From Betaproteobacteria bacterium (GTDB taxonomy: Bacteria > Pseudomonadota > Gammaproteobacteria > Burkholderiales > Rhodocyclaceae), in contig WQYQ01000014.1 of assembly GCA_009781175.1 (NCBI GenBank), forward strand, positions 29,541-93,540: a DNA stretch of 64,000 nucleotides. The letters are read 5' to 3'. The stretch's first letter is position 1. Each line of letters opens with the position of its first letter. Made by a program: the position numbers and the translations under genes. This document shows positions 9,282 through 17,214 of this stretch, piece after piece. The notes beneath the pieces are model-generated. The model was not told the DNA's origin and did not search any database. It saw only the letters and a program-made list of their open reading frames with translations.

Positions 9282-10288
9282 CGCGGATGCCGGATGCGCG
9301 GATTGATGATCCCGTACAGCAGATCGACCGCGAGATTGACGAGGATGACGAGGCTGGCGCAGATCAGCAGCCCGCCTTGGACGATTGGATAATCGCGCCG
9401 ATGGATCGCTTCGATCAGCCATTTGCCGATTCCGGGCCAGGCGAAGATCGTTTCGGTCAGCACTGCACCGCCGAGCAATACACCGACCTGCAAACCGGCC
9501 ACGGTGACGACAGGGATCAAGGCATTGCGGAAAGCGTGCTTGGCGACGATGCGGAGGGGCGTGAGTCCTCTTGCGCGCGCCGCGCGGATGTAGTCCTCGC
9601 GTAGCACTTCGAGCATCGATGAACGCGTCATGCGCGCAAGTGTGGCGAGCGGAATCGTGCCGAGCGCGAGCGTGGGCAAAATCAGGTGCGACAGCGCTGA
9701 GCGGAACGCGCCCTCTTCGTCCGAAAGCCACGTGTCGACCAGCATCAGGCCCGTTACGTGTGGAGGATCGAATTCGATTCCGAGCCGCCCCGAAACCGGC
9801 GTCCATCCAAGATGCACCGAAAAATAGAGGATCAAAAGCAGCGCCCACCAGAACAGCGGCATCGAATAGCCCGCGAGAGACACGCCCATCACGCCATAGT
9901 CGATTGGCGTATTGCGTTTGACCGCCGCGAGCATGCCGGCGGGAATGCCGATCAGCGCGGCGAAGAGAATTGCGCACAACGTGAGTTCGAACGTCGCCGG
10001 AAAGCGGTCGAGGAATTCGGAGAGCACGGGCTCATGGCTGACGATGGAAACGCCGAGATCGCCGTGCAGCGCCTTCCAGACAAATTCGCCGTACTGCGCC
10101 GGCAAGGGCCGGTCCAGCCCGAACTCATGCAATAGCTGTGCATGCCGCGCCGGATCGATGCCGCGCTCGCCCGACAGCGCTTCGACCGGATCGCCTGGGA
10201 CCATGCGGATCAGCGCGAACACGAGCAAGGTGATCCCGATGAAGGTCGGGATCACGACGGCGAGGCGTTTGAGAAAAAAAGTGAGCAT
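9278..10288 (-). CDS. dppB: Peptide ABC transporter permease (DppB type)
   Basis: 336 residues with six predicted membrane helices. It starts with the typical first helix (LAVVIPTFIGITLLVFALI) and MVPGDPVEALSGERG, the DppB/OppB signature. The EAA-type loop MTRSSMLEVLREDYIRAARA is present near residue 225. It forms the translocation pore with DppC. It starts only 7 bases after the dsrE stop, so dsrE is probably the operon's first gene. Confidence 0.9.
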   Translation of the reverse strand: MLTFFLKRLAVVIPTFIGITLLVFALIRMVPGDPVEALSGERGIDPARHAQLLHEFGLDRPLPAQYGEFVWKALHGDLGVSIVSHEPVLSEFLDRFPATFELTLCAILFAALIGIPAGMLAAVKRNTPIDYGVMGVSLAGYSMPLFWWALLLILYFSVHLGWTPVSGRLGIEFDPPHVTGLMLVDTWLSDEEGAFRSALSHLILPTLALGTIPLATLARMTRSSMLEVLREDYIRAARARGLTPLRIVAKHAFRNALIPVVTVAGLQVGVLLGGAVLTETIFAWPGIGKWLIEAIHRRDYPIVQGGLLICASLVILVNLAVDLLYGIINPRIRHPR

Positions 10289-10295
10289 CGAGCCG

Positions 10296-10646
10296 CTACA
10301 GCGTGATGACTTTTTCAGCGGCGCTCTGTGCTTCGACGATCCCGAGCATGTTCCCGATTTCGCCGACCGCCACGCGTTCCATCAGCCCGAAATATTCGAG
10401 GCAGGTGCGGCAGGCGATCAATGGAACGCCCACGTTGGCGAGTGCCCGAAGCTCTTCAAGGCAGTTCGAATCGTCGGCGATGAGTAATACGCCGCGCGTA
10501 TAGAAGACGACCGCCTGCGGCAAATGGCCGCTTTCGTACAGAGTGCGGAAATAGGTCGCGACCAGCCTGCGGCGCAGCGTATCGTCGCCATGTCCGAGAC
10601 CGTCGTTGCCGACAACAATGACGGTGTTCGCAAATGAATGGGGCAT
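10296..10646 (-). CDS. DsrE/DsrF-like (YedF-type) small protein
   Basis: 116 residues, DsrE-like fold. NTVIVVGNDGLGHGDDTLRRR at the start and a single conserved cysteine region, LIACRTCLEYFGL, near residue 85, resemble the TusD/DsrE and YedF-associated sulfur-handling proteins. I chose the ATG at 10644-10646; an upstream in-frame start would run into the repeat. It lies 7 bases ahead of dppB and may be co-transcribed with the transporter, a combination that hints at sulfur-containing or metal-linked cargo. That last point is only inference. Confidence 0.75.
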   Translation of the reverse strand: MPHSFANTVIVVGNDGLGHGDDTLRRRLVATYFRTLYESGHLPQAVVFYTRGVLLIADDSNCLEELRALANVGVPLIACRTCLEYFGLMERVAVGEIGNMLGIVEAQSAAEKVITL

Positions 10647-10662
10647 GGTGCGTTCCTGTTTC

Positions 10663-10799
10663 GAACCTGTTCGTAATCTTACTGCGAGGCTGTAATCGGG
10701 GCTCATGCTCGACTCACGGTCATTCTGCGCGGAGCGAAGCGCAGTCGCAGAATCCACTCTCGGAGGACAAATGGATTCTGCGACTTCGCGCAGAATGAC
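10663..10799. repeat. Dispersed repeat copy 1 with adjoining long inverted repeat
   Basis: 10663-10711 (GAACCTGTTCGTAATCTT then GCGAGGCTG..CGGGGCTCATG) is nearly identical to 37975-38025. It is followed by an inverted repeat: GTCATTCTGCGC (10719-10730) pairs with GCGCAGAATGAC (10788-10799), and AGTCGCAGAATCCA (10743-10756) pairs with TGGATTCTGCGACT (10772-10785). It lies in the non-coding gap between dsrE and the XRE gene. Confidence 0.75.
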
Positions 10800-10892
10800 G
10801 ACGCGGAGGCGGGAAGGCTTGGAAGCTGTTCATAATTCTTCGCACAGGGCCGTAGGAATCGAGAAGATACTGCTTTATCAGTGGCAGGGGAT

Positions 10893-11216
10893 TTAATCAC
10901 TTGCTTCTGCACGGAGAATCTTTTGCACGTTCTTCCGAGCAATTAGCGAAAGCTCTTCCCATGCCAGAATCACCTTCGCTAATTCGTCGTCCTCGCAGTA
11001 GAAATATGCAGTTGGCACATGCAAGGTTTTGGCAATCTTGACTGCAAGCCCGAACGGCGGCTCGTGCACGCCAGTTTCGTATCGGCTTATTCGGGCGCTG
11101 GCCGTAGCTTCATCCAGCCCTATCTGAACCCCCAGCTTGTCTTGCGGAAGACACGCCCGCTGGCGAGCCGCGCGTAGGCGTCGCCCAAAAAGCGTAGCGG
11201 GATGCTTGAGTGTCAT
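10893..11216 (-). CDS. XRE-family transcriptional regulator
   Basis: 107 residues with a Cro/CI-type helix-turn-helix at about residues 10-65 (RLRAARQRACLPQDKLGVQI .. ARISRYETGVHEP). A short C-terminal tail rich in acidic residues follows (YFYCEDDELAKVILAWEEL). Small single-domain XRE proteins usually repress their own promoter. The start codon CAT (11214-11216 on plus) lies inside a perfect 11-bp inverted repeat, a likely autoregulatory operator. The gene is divergent from the membrane protein gene at 11323 and is the probable controller of it. Confidence 0.85.
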   Translation of the reverse strand: MTLKHPATLFGRRLRAARQRACLPQDKLGVQIGLDEATASARISRYETGVHEPPFGLAVKIAKTLHVPTAYFYCEDDELAKVILAWEELSLIARKNVQKILRAEASD

Positions 11217-11265
11217 CCTACGATAATCGTAGGATGCTATGGTACAGTCTCTACGAAATTCGTAG
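11214..11265. promoter_or_regulatory. Paired operators of the XRE regulator
   Basis: Two palindromes share the core CTACGA-N3-TCGTAG. CATCCTACGAT/ATCGTAGGATG (11214-11236, 1-nt centre) covers the regulator's start codon, and CTACGAA/TTCGTAG (11251-11265, 1-nt centre) lies 33 bp further on, about three helical turns. They occupy the divergent gap, so one protein could repress both genes. Confidence 0.7.
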
Positions 11266-11322
11266 ATTCAAGATTCGTCAAAACATTGGGCTAGCACTAG
11301 CGCTAATTCAAGGGAGAATCTA

Positions 11323-11841
11323 ATGCAGATCATCTGGTACATGCTCCGTCCCTTTTACATGCTTGGCCTGTGGGTGGTCGTACCGCTCTTTCTTATCGCC
11401 TTTTTTGCTGTCCGCGGCGGCAATCACGACCCAGTGGGGCCGGTGCTGTTGGTTTTGGGCCTCGGCTACTTCGCGCTCGGCTACTGGTTGCTGAAGATGG
11501 TTCCCGACGCCCTGAATCGTCGCCTGTTTGCCCGCGTTGACAAATTCAAGGTGAACGGTTTCACCCCGCGCTGGGAAGCCGTTTCGGTGATGTACAACCG
11601 TTATGTGGGCTTCGCTCCGAAAACGCGCCAAGCGCTCTACATCGATATGAATGACGGCTCCGAACGGTTCATCGACTTCGACGATGTAACCGAATGGGAG
11701 CTGGAACAACAAAGACCCAATCACCCAGTGCTGTTGAAACTGCTCACGCGGCTGCCCGATCTGCCGGTCATCGGCGTGCGTATCAATCGCCGTTTCTACG
11801 ATACGAGTAACTCGCACCTCAAGGCAATCTTTGGTTCTTAA
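11323..11841 (+). CDS. Uncharacterised membrane protein (two N-terminal helices)
   Basis: 172 residues, not recognised. Two predicted membrane helices (about residues 12-30, LGLWVVVPLFLIAFFAV, and 38-60, GPVLLVLGLGYFALGYWLL) precede a cytoplasmic domain of about 110 residues with no motif I know. The ATG at 11323 has a GGGAG ribosome-binding site about 8 bases upstream. It is divergent from the XRE gene and is followed by an intrinsic terminator, so it forms a one-gene unit. The operator pair upstream suggests it is the main target of that regulator. Confidence 0.7.
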   Translation: MQIIWYMLRPFYMLGLWVVVPLFLIAFFAVRGGNHDPVGPVLLVLGLGYFALGYWLLKMVPDALNRRLFARVDKFKVNGFTPRWEAVSVMYNRYVGFAPKTRQALYIDMNDGSERFIDFDDVTEWELEQQRPNHPVLLKLLTRLPDLPVIGVRINRRFYDTSNSHLKAIFGS

Positions 11842-11873
11842 GCCAAGCAACGTGCATTCTCGAAACAAACAGC

Positions 11874-11909
11874 GGGCATGCATTTTCGACGCATGCCCTT
11901 TTCTTTTTT
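11874..11909 (+). terminator. Intrinsic terminator after the membrane protein gene
   Basis: GGGCATGC (11874-11881) pairs with GCATGCCC (11891-11898) and is followed by TTTTCTTTTTT. Confidence 0.85.
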
Positions 11910-11927
11910 GATTACGGAGATAAATGG

Positions 11928-12746
11928 ATGATTTCAAAAGCCAGTACGATGTTGTTGGCCGTTGGCCTTGTACTTGTTGGATGCGGTGGCAAGAAAGACT
12001 CGGCGCCACAGACGAATGCCTCGCCCGCGACACTGATGAACAGCCCCAAACCGTCCGGCCCGGTGCCCGCGCTGGCCGCAGCAGCGCAGAAATCAGCATT
12101 GCCCACATTGCCGAAACCGGACTTCGGCATCCCACTGGCGAGCTATGCCGATCTGAACGGCGAACCGGCGGGCATGGCGCTGACATACATCGTTTCAGCA
12201 AAGTCCCAGGACGCACTCAGCGACGAAGAGAAGCTCAATCGTCTGTCGCCGCGCTATTACCGCGAAACCGATGTATTCAAGAAAAAAGATCTGGCCGCGG
12301 CCGAACTGCCGCGCATCGAGGCCACGCTGGATGAATATCGGAAGCATGACTACTATGCGTTGCCAGCATCCGTTTCTTGGGATGCAAACAAACCGCTGGG
12401 CCTGCAAAATGTCTCAGTAGGGCAATACGACTTCAATACAAAAAGTTTTCCACTAAGTGGCTATGGCGGATTCTGCTGGGCGTCGACAGGTGGAGTGCGA
12501 AATCAGCAAGGCGCCACACTGAAAATCCTGCCGTCTGATTTCCCGTGCAACCTGCCTGTTCCCGACGAAGCACAAGCAAAGCTTATCGAGGCGGCACGGG
12601 CAAAGAACGCGCTATCACTGCAAGGCACGCTGTATCTGTATGTGCCGCGCGTGGAAGATGGCACGGCGGTTGCTGTCATCTCTCACGCCCATCTTGAGCT
12701 AATCAACACACAAATCAAGGCTTCGCTGGCCAACTTCGATTTTTGA
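11928..12746 (+). CDS. Uncharacterised lipoprotein
   Basis: 272 residues. The N-terminus is a lipoprotein signal with lipobox LVGC (cysteine at residue 19), then a Pro/Ala-rich linker (about 20-60) and a globular part of roughly 200 residues that I do not recognise. Two cysteines later (in GGFCWAST and SDFPCNLPV) might form a disulfide. It should be anchored in the periplasm or outer membrane. A start codon 19 bases after the preceding terminator and an AAGGAG-poor leader (ACGGAGAT) suggest its own promoter or low read-through expression. Confidence 0.7.
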   Translation: MISKASTMLLAVGLVLVGCGGKKDSAPQTNASPATLMNSPKPSGPVPALAAAAQKSALPTLPKPDFGIPLASYADLNGEPAGMALTYIVSAKSQDALSDEEKLNRLSPRYYRETDVFKKKDLAAAELPRIEATLDEYRKHDYYALPASVSWDANKPLGLQNVSVGQYDFNTKSFPLSGYGGFCWASTGGVRNQQGATLKILPSDFPCNLPVPDEAQAKLIEAARAKNALSLQGTLYLYVPRVEDGTAVAVISHAHLELINTQIKASLANFDF

Positions 12747-12765
12747 AGGATCTACGTGTAATGTC

Positions 12766-14364
12766 TTAACGCTCCAAATCCACGGCATAAAAATTCAAGC
12801 CGTAAGTCGGTTCGAGGATAAAGCCTTTGACTTCCTTGCGCGCCACGCCGAAACGGTTGCCGTGGGCGAGCAAAAGCAGCGGTGATTCTTCGCGCAGTAT
12901 TTCTTGCGCCTTGTGATAAAGCTTGGTGCGTTCCGCCTGATTCGGCGTGGTGCGCGCACGTTGCAATAGATCTTCGAAGGCGGGCGTGCTCCAGCGCGCG
13001 AGGTTGCCGCCGCTCTTGATCGCTTCGCTGGAAAGCAGGGGTTCGAAGTAGTTATCCGGCTCGCCGTTGCCCGACAGCCAGCCGTACATTACGGCCTGGT
13101 GCTCACCGGCGCGCTGGCGCTTCAAGTATTCGCCCCATTCGTAAGTCAGAAGCCTGGCGCGCACGCCGATCTTCGCGAAATCCGCCTGGAGCATTTCGCC
13201 CATGCGTTTGCCGTCGGGGTTGTAAGGCCGCACGACCGGGAGATACCACAACTCCATGTCGAAGCCGTTCGGATAACCGGCCTGGGCGAGCAGCGCTTTG
13301 GCTTTGGCGCTGTCGTAAGGCAAGGCCGGCAGTTTGTCGTTGGCCGCCCAGTAGGCCGGCGGCAGGATGTTCTTCGCCAGGATCGCGTGGCCTTGATACA
13401 CGTTCGCAAGCAGGGCCTGCCGGTCGACCGCGAGGTTGAGCGCCTGGCGCACGCGCTTATCGTCGAAAGGTTTCTTCTGCGTGTTCAGCGCGATATAGCT
13501 GACATTGAGCCCGGGCTGTTGCAGCAGGCGCAGCACGGGTTCTTTTTCGATCAAGGCGACATCGGCCGGTTTGACGGATACCGAAACATGACATTCGCCT
13601 GTTTTAAGCTTGGCGAATTGCACGGCCGGATCAGGCACGATCGCGAAAACGAGTTTGTCGATCTTCGGCTTGCCGCGCCAATGCTGCGGGAAGGCGGCAT
13701 AACGGATCAAGGCGTCCTTCTGATAGCTCACGAACTGGAACGGGCCGGTGCCGATCGGTTGGCGGTCGAGCAGTTCGGGCGTACCGGCGGCTTTAAGCTT
13801 CTCGGCATACTCGGCGGATTGAATGCCGAACAGATCGAAACTCATGCGCGTGAGAAACGGCGCTTCGGCTTTGCGCAGCGTGAAGCGGATCGTGTAGTCG
13901 TCGAGCTTTTCGAGCTTGGCCACATTCTCATCCATGCGCAAATTGGTGAACTGCGCATAGGCCAGCGCGCCCGAGAGTTTGTGGAACGGGTGCGCGGGAT
14001 CGGCCTGGCGGTTCCAGGTGAACAGCACGTCGTCGGCATTAAAGTTGCGCGTCGGCTTGAATTTTTCATTCGTATGAAACTTCACGCCGCGCCGCAGCCT
14101 GAAAGTGTATTGCAGACCGTCGGGCGAAATCGTCCAGGATTCGGCGAGCGCCGGCTGCAATTCCGCGCTGCCAGGTTTGAAATCGAGCAGGGTGTCGGCG
14201 ATCTGTGCGCCCGCGTCGGAGGTGTTTTGTCCGTTTGCGAACAGACGCGTCAGCGACTCCGGGCTGCCTTCGGCACAGTAGACAAGCGTTTTCGGCGCGG
14301 CGGCGAGCGGAGCAGAGCAGACAAGCAGCGCGGTAAGCGCAAAACGACGGAAACGAAGCGGCAT
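12766..14364 (-). CDS. dppA: Peptide ABC transporter substrate-binding protein (DppA type)
   Basis: 532 residues, family 5 solute-binding protein. A signal peptide (about 1-22, ending APLAAA) is followed by KTLVYCAEGSPESLTRLF, typical of DppA, and by ALAESWTISPDGLQYTFRLR near residue 80. The cysteine in YCAEGSPE matches the disulfide-forming position in E. coli DppA. It would deliver peptides to DppBCDF. In this genome it is separated from dppB by about 2.5 kb holding four other genes. I chose the ATG at 14362-14364 because it gives a clean signal peptide. Confidence 0.92.
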   Translation of the reverse strand: MPLRFRRFALTALLVCSAPLAAAPKTLVYCAEGSPESLTRLFANGQNTSDAGAQIADTLLDFKPGSAELQPALAESWTISPDGLQYTFRLRRGVKFHTNEKFKPTRNFNADDVLFTWNRQADPAHPFHKLSGALAYAQFTNLRMDENVAKLEKLDDYTIRFTLRKAEAPFLTRMSFDLFGIQSAEYAEKLKAAGTPELLDRQPIGTGPFQFVSYQKDALIRYAAFPQHWRGKPKIDKLVFAIVPDPAVQFAKLKTGECHVSVSVKPADVALIEKEPVLRLLQQPGLNVSYIALNTQKKPFDDKRVRQALNLAVDRQALLANVYQGHAILAKNILPPAYWAANDKLPALPYDSAKAKALLAQAGYPNGFDMELWYLPVVRPYNPDGKRMGEMLQADFAKIGVRARLLTYEWGEYLKRQRAGEHQAVMYGWLSGNGEPDNYFEPLLSSEAIKSGGNLARWSTPAFEDLLQRARTTPNQAERTKLYHKAQEILREESPLLLLAHGNRFGVARKEVKGFILEPTYGLNFYAVDLER

Positions 14365-14439
14365 GGAAATGGGCCTTGGGAGATTTTCAGCTATGCGATG
14401 ATGGCAGAGCGTGACGGCAATGGTCGAGTGCCACAAAGC

Positions 14440-14466
14440 AAAACGGCCGCCTTATTACGGCAGCCG
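14440..14466 (-). terminator. Intrinsic terminator of the yceI operon
   Basis: Read on the minus strand, CGGCTGCC (14466-14459) pairs with GGCGGCCG (14451-14444, one G-U pair), followed by a TTTTGCTTT tract. Confidence 0.65.
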
Positions 14467-14485
14467 CCTGCTGGGTCCTGAGTGC

Positions 14486-15052
14486 TCAGTTATTTTTGAT
14501 CGCCTCGACGGGAATCTTGATCAGCACTTCTTCGCCGATATTCGGCGAATACTTCGAAATACCCCATTCGCTGCGCTTGATCGTGGTCGAAATGTCGCCG
14601 GCACACACCTCGCGTTTCAGCATCGGATGCGGCATGCATTTGAAGTTCGCGACCTGCAACTTCACAGGTTTGGTGACGCCGCGCATTGTAAGCTGGCCAT
14701 CGACCGTGACGAGCTTATCGCTATCGAAGTTGAATGTGTCGGACTTGAACGTGATGGTCGGATACTTGGCCGCATCGAAGAAATCTTCGCCCTTCACATG
14801 CTCGTTCCACTTTTCAAAGCCGAGATTGAGCGAGCCGGTTTCGATTGTTGCGGCGACACTGCCGGTTTTTTTCGTCCTATCGAGCGTAAGCGTGCCGGTG
14901 GTTTTGTCGAAGCGGCCGCGCTGGGTCGAAAGACCGAAATGGTTGATCTCGAACGTCGGCCAAACATGAGTCGGGTCCAGCGTATAGGTATCGGCGGCAA
15001 AAACAACGCCGGACAAGCCTGTAATCAGGGCAGCAGTGAATAGCTTCTTCAT
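14486..15052 (-). CDS. YceI family periplasmic protein, copy 1
   Basis: 188 residues. A signal peptide (1-19, ending GVVFA) is followed by the YceI lipocalin-like barrel: YTLDPTHVWPTFEINHFGLS at the start, then RGRFDKTTGTLTLD and VDGQLTMRGVTKPVKL. YceI proteins bind isoprenoid or other long apolar ligands in the periplasm. It is the third gene of a unit with cytochrome b561 and a second yceI, an arrangement common in proteobacteria. Two cysteines (MPHPMLKREVCAGD and FKCMPHP) could pair. Confidence 0.9.
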   Translation of the reverse strand: MKKLFTAALITGLSGVVFAADTYTLDPTHVWPTFEINHFGLSTQRGRFDKTTGTLTLDRTKKTGSVAATIETGSLNLGFEKWNEHVKGEDFFDAAKYPTITFKSDTFNFDSDKLVTVDGQLTMRGVTKPVKLQVANFKCMPHPMLKREVCAGDISTTIKRSEWGISKYSPNIGEEVLIKIPVEAIKNN

Positions 15053-15090
15053 TGGCGAAACTCCTCTTTGCAGGGTTTTCGGAATGCCGG

Positions 15091-15651
15091 CTACCTCTTC
15101 GGCGCGGCGACCAAGTGGAATTTGATTTGCACTTCATCGGCGACGGTCGATGTATCCGCCCATTCGCCTTCGCCGATTTTGAAATCGAGGCGCTTGAGCG
15201 TGAAGGCGCCGTCGAAAACGCCATTGACGCCATCCTGTTTAAAGCTCGCCGGGGCTACAACATCCTTTGACGTGCCCTTGATCGTGAGCGCGCCGTGCAG
15301 TTCGAAACGGTTGTTGCCGAGCGGCTTGATCGCGCTCGACTTGAAACTCGCACGCGGATACTGCTTGAGGTTGAACCATTTCGCATCGGCGACCTCGTCG
15401 TTCGCCTCCTGGCTGCCCGCATCGATGCTGGCCATATCGAGGTCGAAACTCGTGCTGCCGCTTTGCGGCTTGGCCGGGTCGAAAGCCAGTGTGGCCTTGA
15501 AACGCTTGAAACTGCCGTCGACCGGCACGCCCATCTGTTTCGACACGAAGCTCAGCGTGCTTTTGTCGGTAAGCAGCGTGCCGAACTCGGTCGCCTGTGC
15601 GAACGGGATCGCGATCGCCGTCGCGGCGGCGAACAACAGAGACTTTTTCAT
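15091..15651 (-). CDS. YceI family periplasmic protein, copy 2
   Basis: 186 residues. The signal peptide (MKKSLLFAAATAIAIPFAQA) precedes a YceI domain starting LLTDKSTLSFVSKQMGVPVD and containing LHGALTIKGTSKDV. It is clearly diverged from copy 1, so it is an old paralogue. The ATG at 15649-15651 was chosen for the signal peptide; the frame is open upstream only because it runs antiparallel through the cytochrome gene. It lies 5 bases after the cytochrome b561 stop. Confidence 0.9.
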   Translation of the reverse strand: MKKSLLFAAATAIAIPFAQATEFGTLLTDKSTLSFVSKQMGVPVDGSFKRFKATLAFDPAKPQSGSTSFDLDMASIDAGSQEANDEVADAKWFNLKQYPRASFKSSAIKPLGNNRFELHGALTIKGTSKDVVAPASFKQDGVNGVFDGAFTLKRLDFKIGEGEWADTSTVADEVQIKFHLVAAPKR

Positions 15652-15656
15652 TGCGC

Positions 15657-16214
15657 TCAGCTTCCTATGCGTTTGAGGAACGGCAGCATGCGCGTCAGAA
15701 CATCGTCGCGCGCCACCACGTGATGTTTGATTGCCGCGGCCGCGTGACCGGCGACAAGCACGATCAGAGTCCAGGCCAGAACTTCGTGCGCCGCGTGCAG
15801 AATCTCCGCCAGCGCGGCGTCCTTGCCCACGAGATCGGGTAAGGGCAGCACGCCGAACCAAACGACGGGAAAACCTTTGGCTGAGCTGAAGAGCCAGCCG
15901 GCCAGGGGTACCGCGACCATCAGAAGATAAAGCATCCAATGCACGAGCTGCGCGAGGCGTTTTTCGAGTGGACGCATTGAGTCCGGCAGCGCCGGCGGCC
16001 GATGCGTCATGCGCCAGATCAGACGTAGCACCATGAGCGCCAGGACCGTCATGCCGGCCCATTTGTGCCAACTGTAAATGGCTAGTTTTTGCGGCGAGAG
16101 TTTCAGACCGACCATGTAGAGGCCGACGGGAAACGCCACGAGAATCAACACCGCGATCAGCCAGTGCAGGACAATCGCGGTGCGGGTATAGGCAGTAGTG
16201 TCGAGACGGCTCAT
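15657..16214 (-). CDS. Cytochrome b561 family protein
   Basis: 185 residues with four predicted membrane helices (about 15-35, 50-70, 90-110, 145-165). Histidines suitable for two b-type haems are visible: ALHW near 18 (VLHWLIAVLILVAFPV), SWHKWAG near 50, VHWMLYLLMV near 95 and LIVLVAGHAAAA near 158. These proteins shuttle electrons from quinol. The neighbouring yceI genes suggest a shared periplasmic redox or quinone-related role, which is inference. Confidence 0.88.
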   Translation of the reverse strand: MSRLDTTAYTRTAIVLHWLIAVLILVAFPVGLYMVGLKLSPQKLAIYSWHKWAGMTVLALMVLRLIWRMTHRPPALPDSMRPLEKRLAQLVHWMLYLLMVAVPLAGWLFSSAKGFPVVWFGVLPLPDLVGKDAALAEILHAAHEVLAWTLIVLVAGHAAAAIKHHVVARDDVLTRMLPFLKRIGS

Positions 16215-16288
16215 GCGGGGGGAGTCCTCTCATGATTTGGCATCGTGCGATGCCATTCAAGCGCTTAGCGAACGTAGCGCGCCAATAC

Positions 16289-16561
16289 TCAACTACCTGG
16301 CGGCGTAGTGCTGGACCCTGCCTTGGCGAGCGCTTGTTCAAGCTCGGCCACGCGTGTTTCGAGCCGCACGAGCTGCTCGCGGGCGCGCGCCAGAACCTCG
16401 CGTTGAACATCGAACTCCTCGCGTGTCACCAGATCCATTTTGCCCAGCATCGATGCGAACATTGCCTTGGCGTTGCGCTCGATATCTTTGGCGGGGCTTT
16501 TTTCCAATAGTTCGGCAAAGCGTTTCTGAAAATCGTCGACGAATTTCCCAGGTTCGATCAT
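16289..16561 (-). CDS. ubiK: Ubiquinone biosynthesis accessory factor UbiK (BMFP domain)
   Basis: 90 residues. The N-terminal amphipathic part (FVDDFQKRFAELLEKSPAKD) and the C-terminal coiled coil (REVLARAREQLVRLETRVAE) are characteristic of UbiK/YqiC. UbiK binds UbiJ to form the membrane-associated platform of the ubiquinone metabolon. ubiJ and ubiE are both in this window, though not next to it. It is divergent from glnK; the gap carries NtrC-like sites that point toward glnK. Confidence 0.88.
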   Translation of the reverse strand: MIEPGKFVDDFQKRFAELLEKSPAKDIERNAKAMFASMLGKMDLVTREEFDVQREVLARAREQLVRLETRVAELEQALAKAGSSTTPPGS

Positions 16562-16655
16562 GGCATTACCTTTCTTCGGTGGGCCGCGCGAAGCGGATGT
16601 TTGCGAGTGATCGATTTCAGTTTAACACGCTGGTTTTGGCTGGCTACTTTATGTC

Positions 16656-16705
16656 AGCGCACGGATTTGGTGCGCGAATCAGCCGTTGCGCCACCAAGCG
16701 GTGCG
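16656..16705 (+). promoter_or_regulatory. Tandem NtrC-like enhancer sites for glnK-amtB
   Basis: TGCGCCA-N5-CGGTGCG (16687-16705) is close to the NtrC consensus TGCACCA-N5-TGGTGCA. A second, weaker site, AGCGCAC-N5-TGGTGCG, lies at 16656-16674. The centres are 31 bp apart, three helical turns, and about 90 and 121 bases before the expected start. Confidence 0.6.
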
Positions 16706-16759
16706 TTTTTGTTGTGCTCCTATCCTCCGCAAGCGTGTCGGCGCTCGATCGCCGGGTAA

Positions 16760-17173
<414 letters not shown>

Positions 17174-17214
17174 AAGAACAAGCATTCCGAACTCTCCGCC
17201 AGAAGGAGATGCAA

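Noticed and set aside
13099..14481. Plus-strand open frame opposite dppA (460 codons)
   Set aside because: Its sequence looks like reversed coding (His/Arg/Gln-rich) and dppA is well supported on the other strand.
15652..16410. Upstream open extension of the second yceI gene
   Set aside because: It passes through the cytochrome b561 gene and lacks any family match; the signal peptide fixes the start at 15651.
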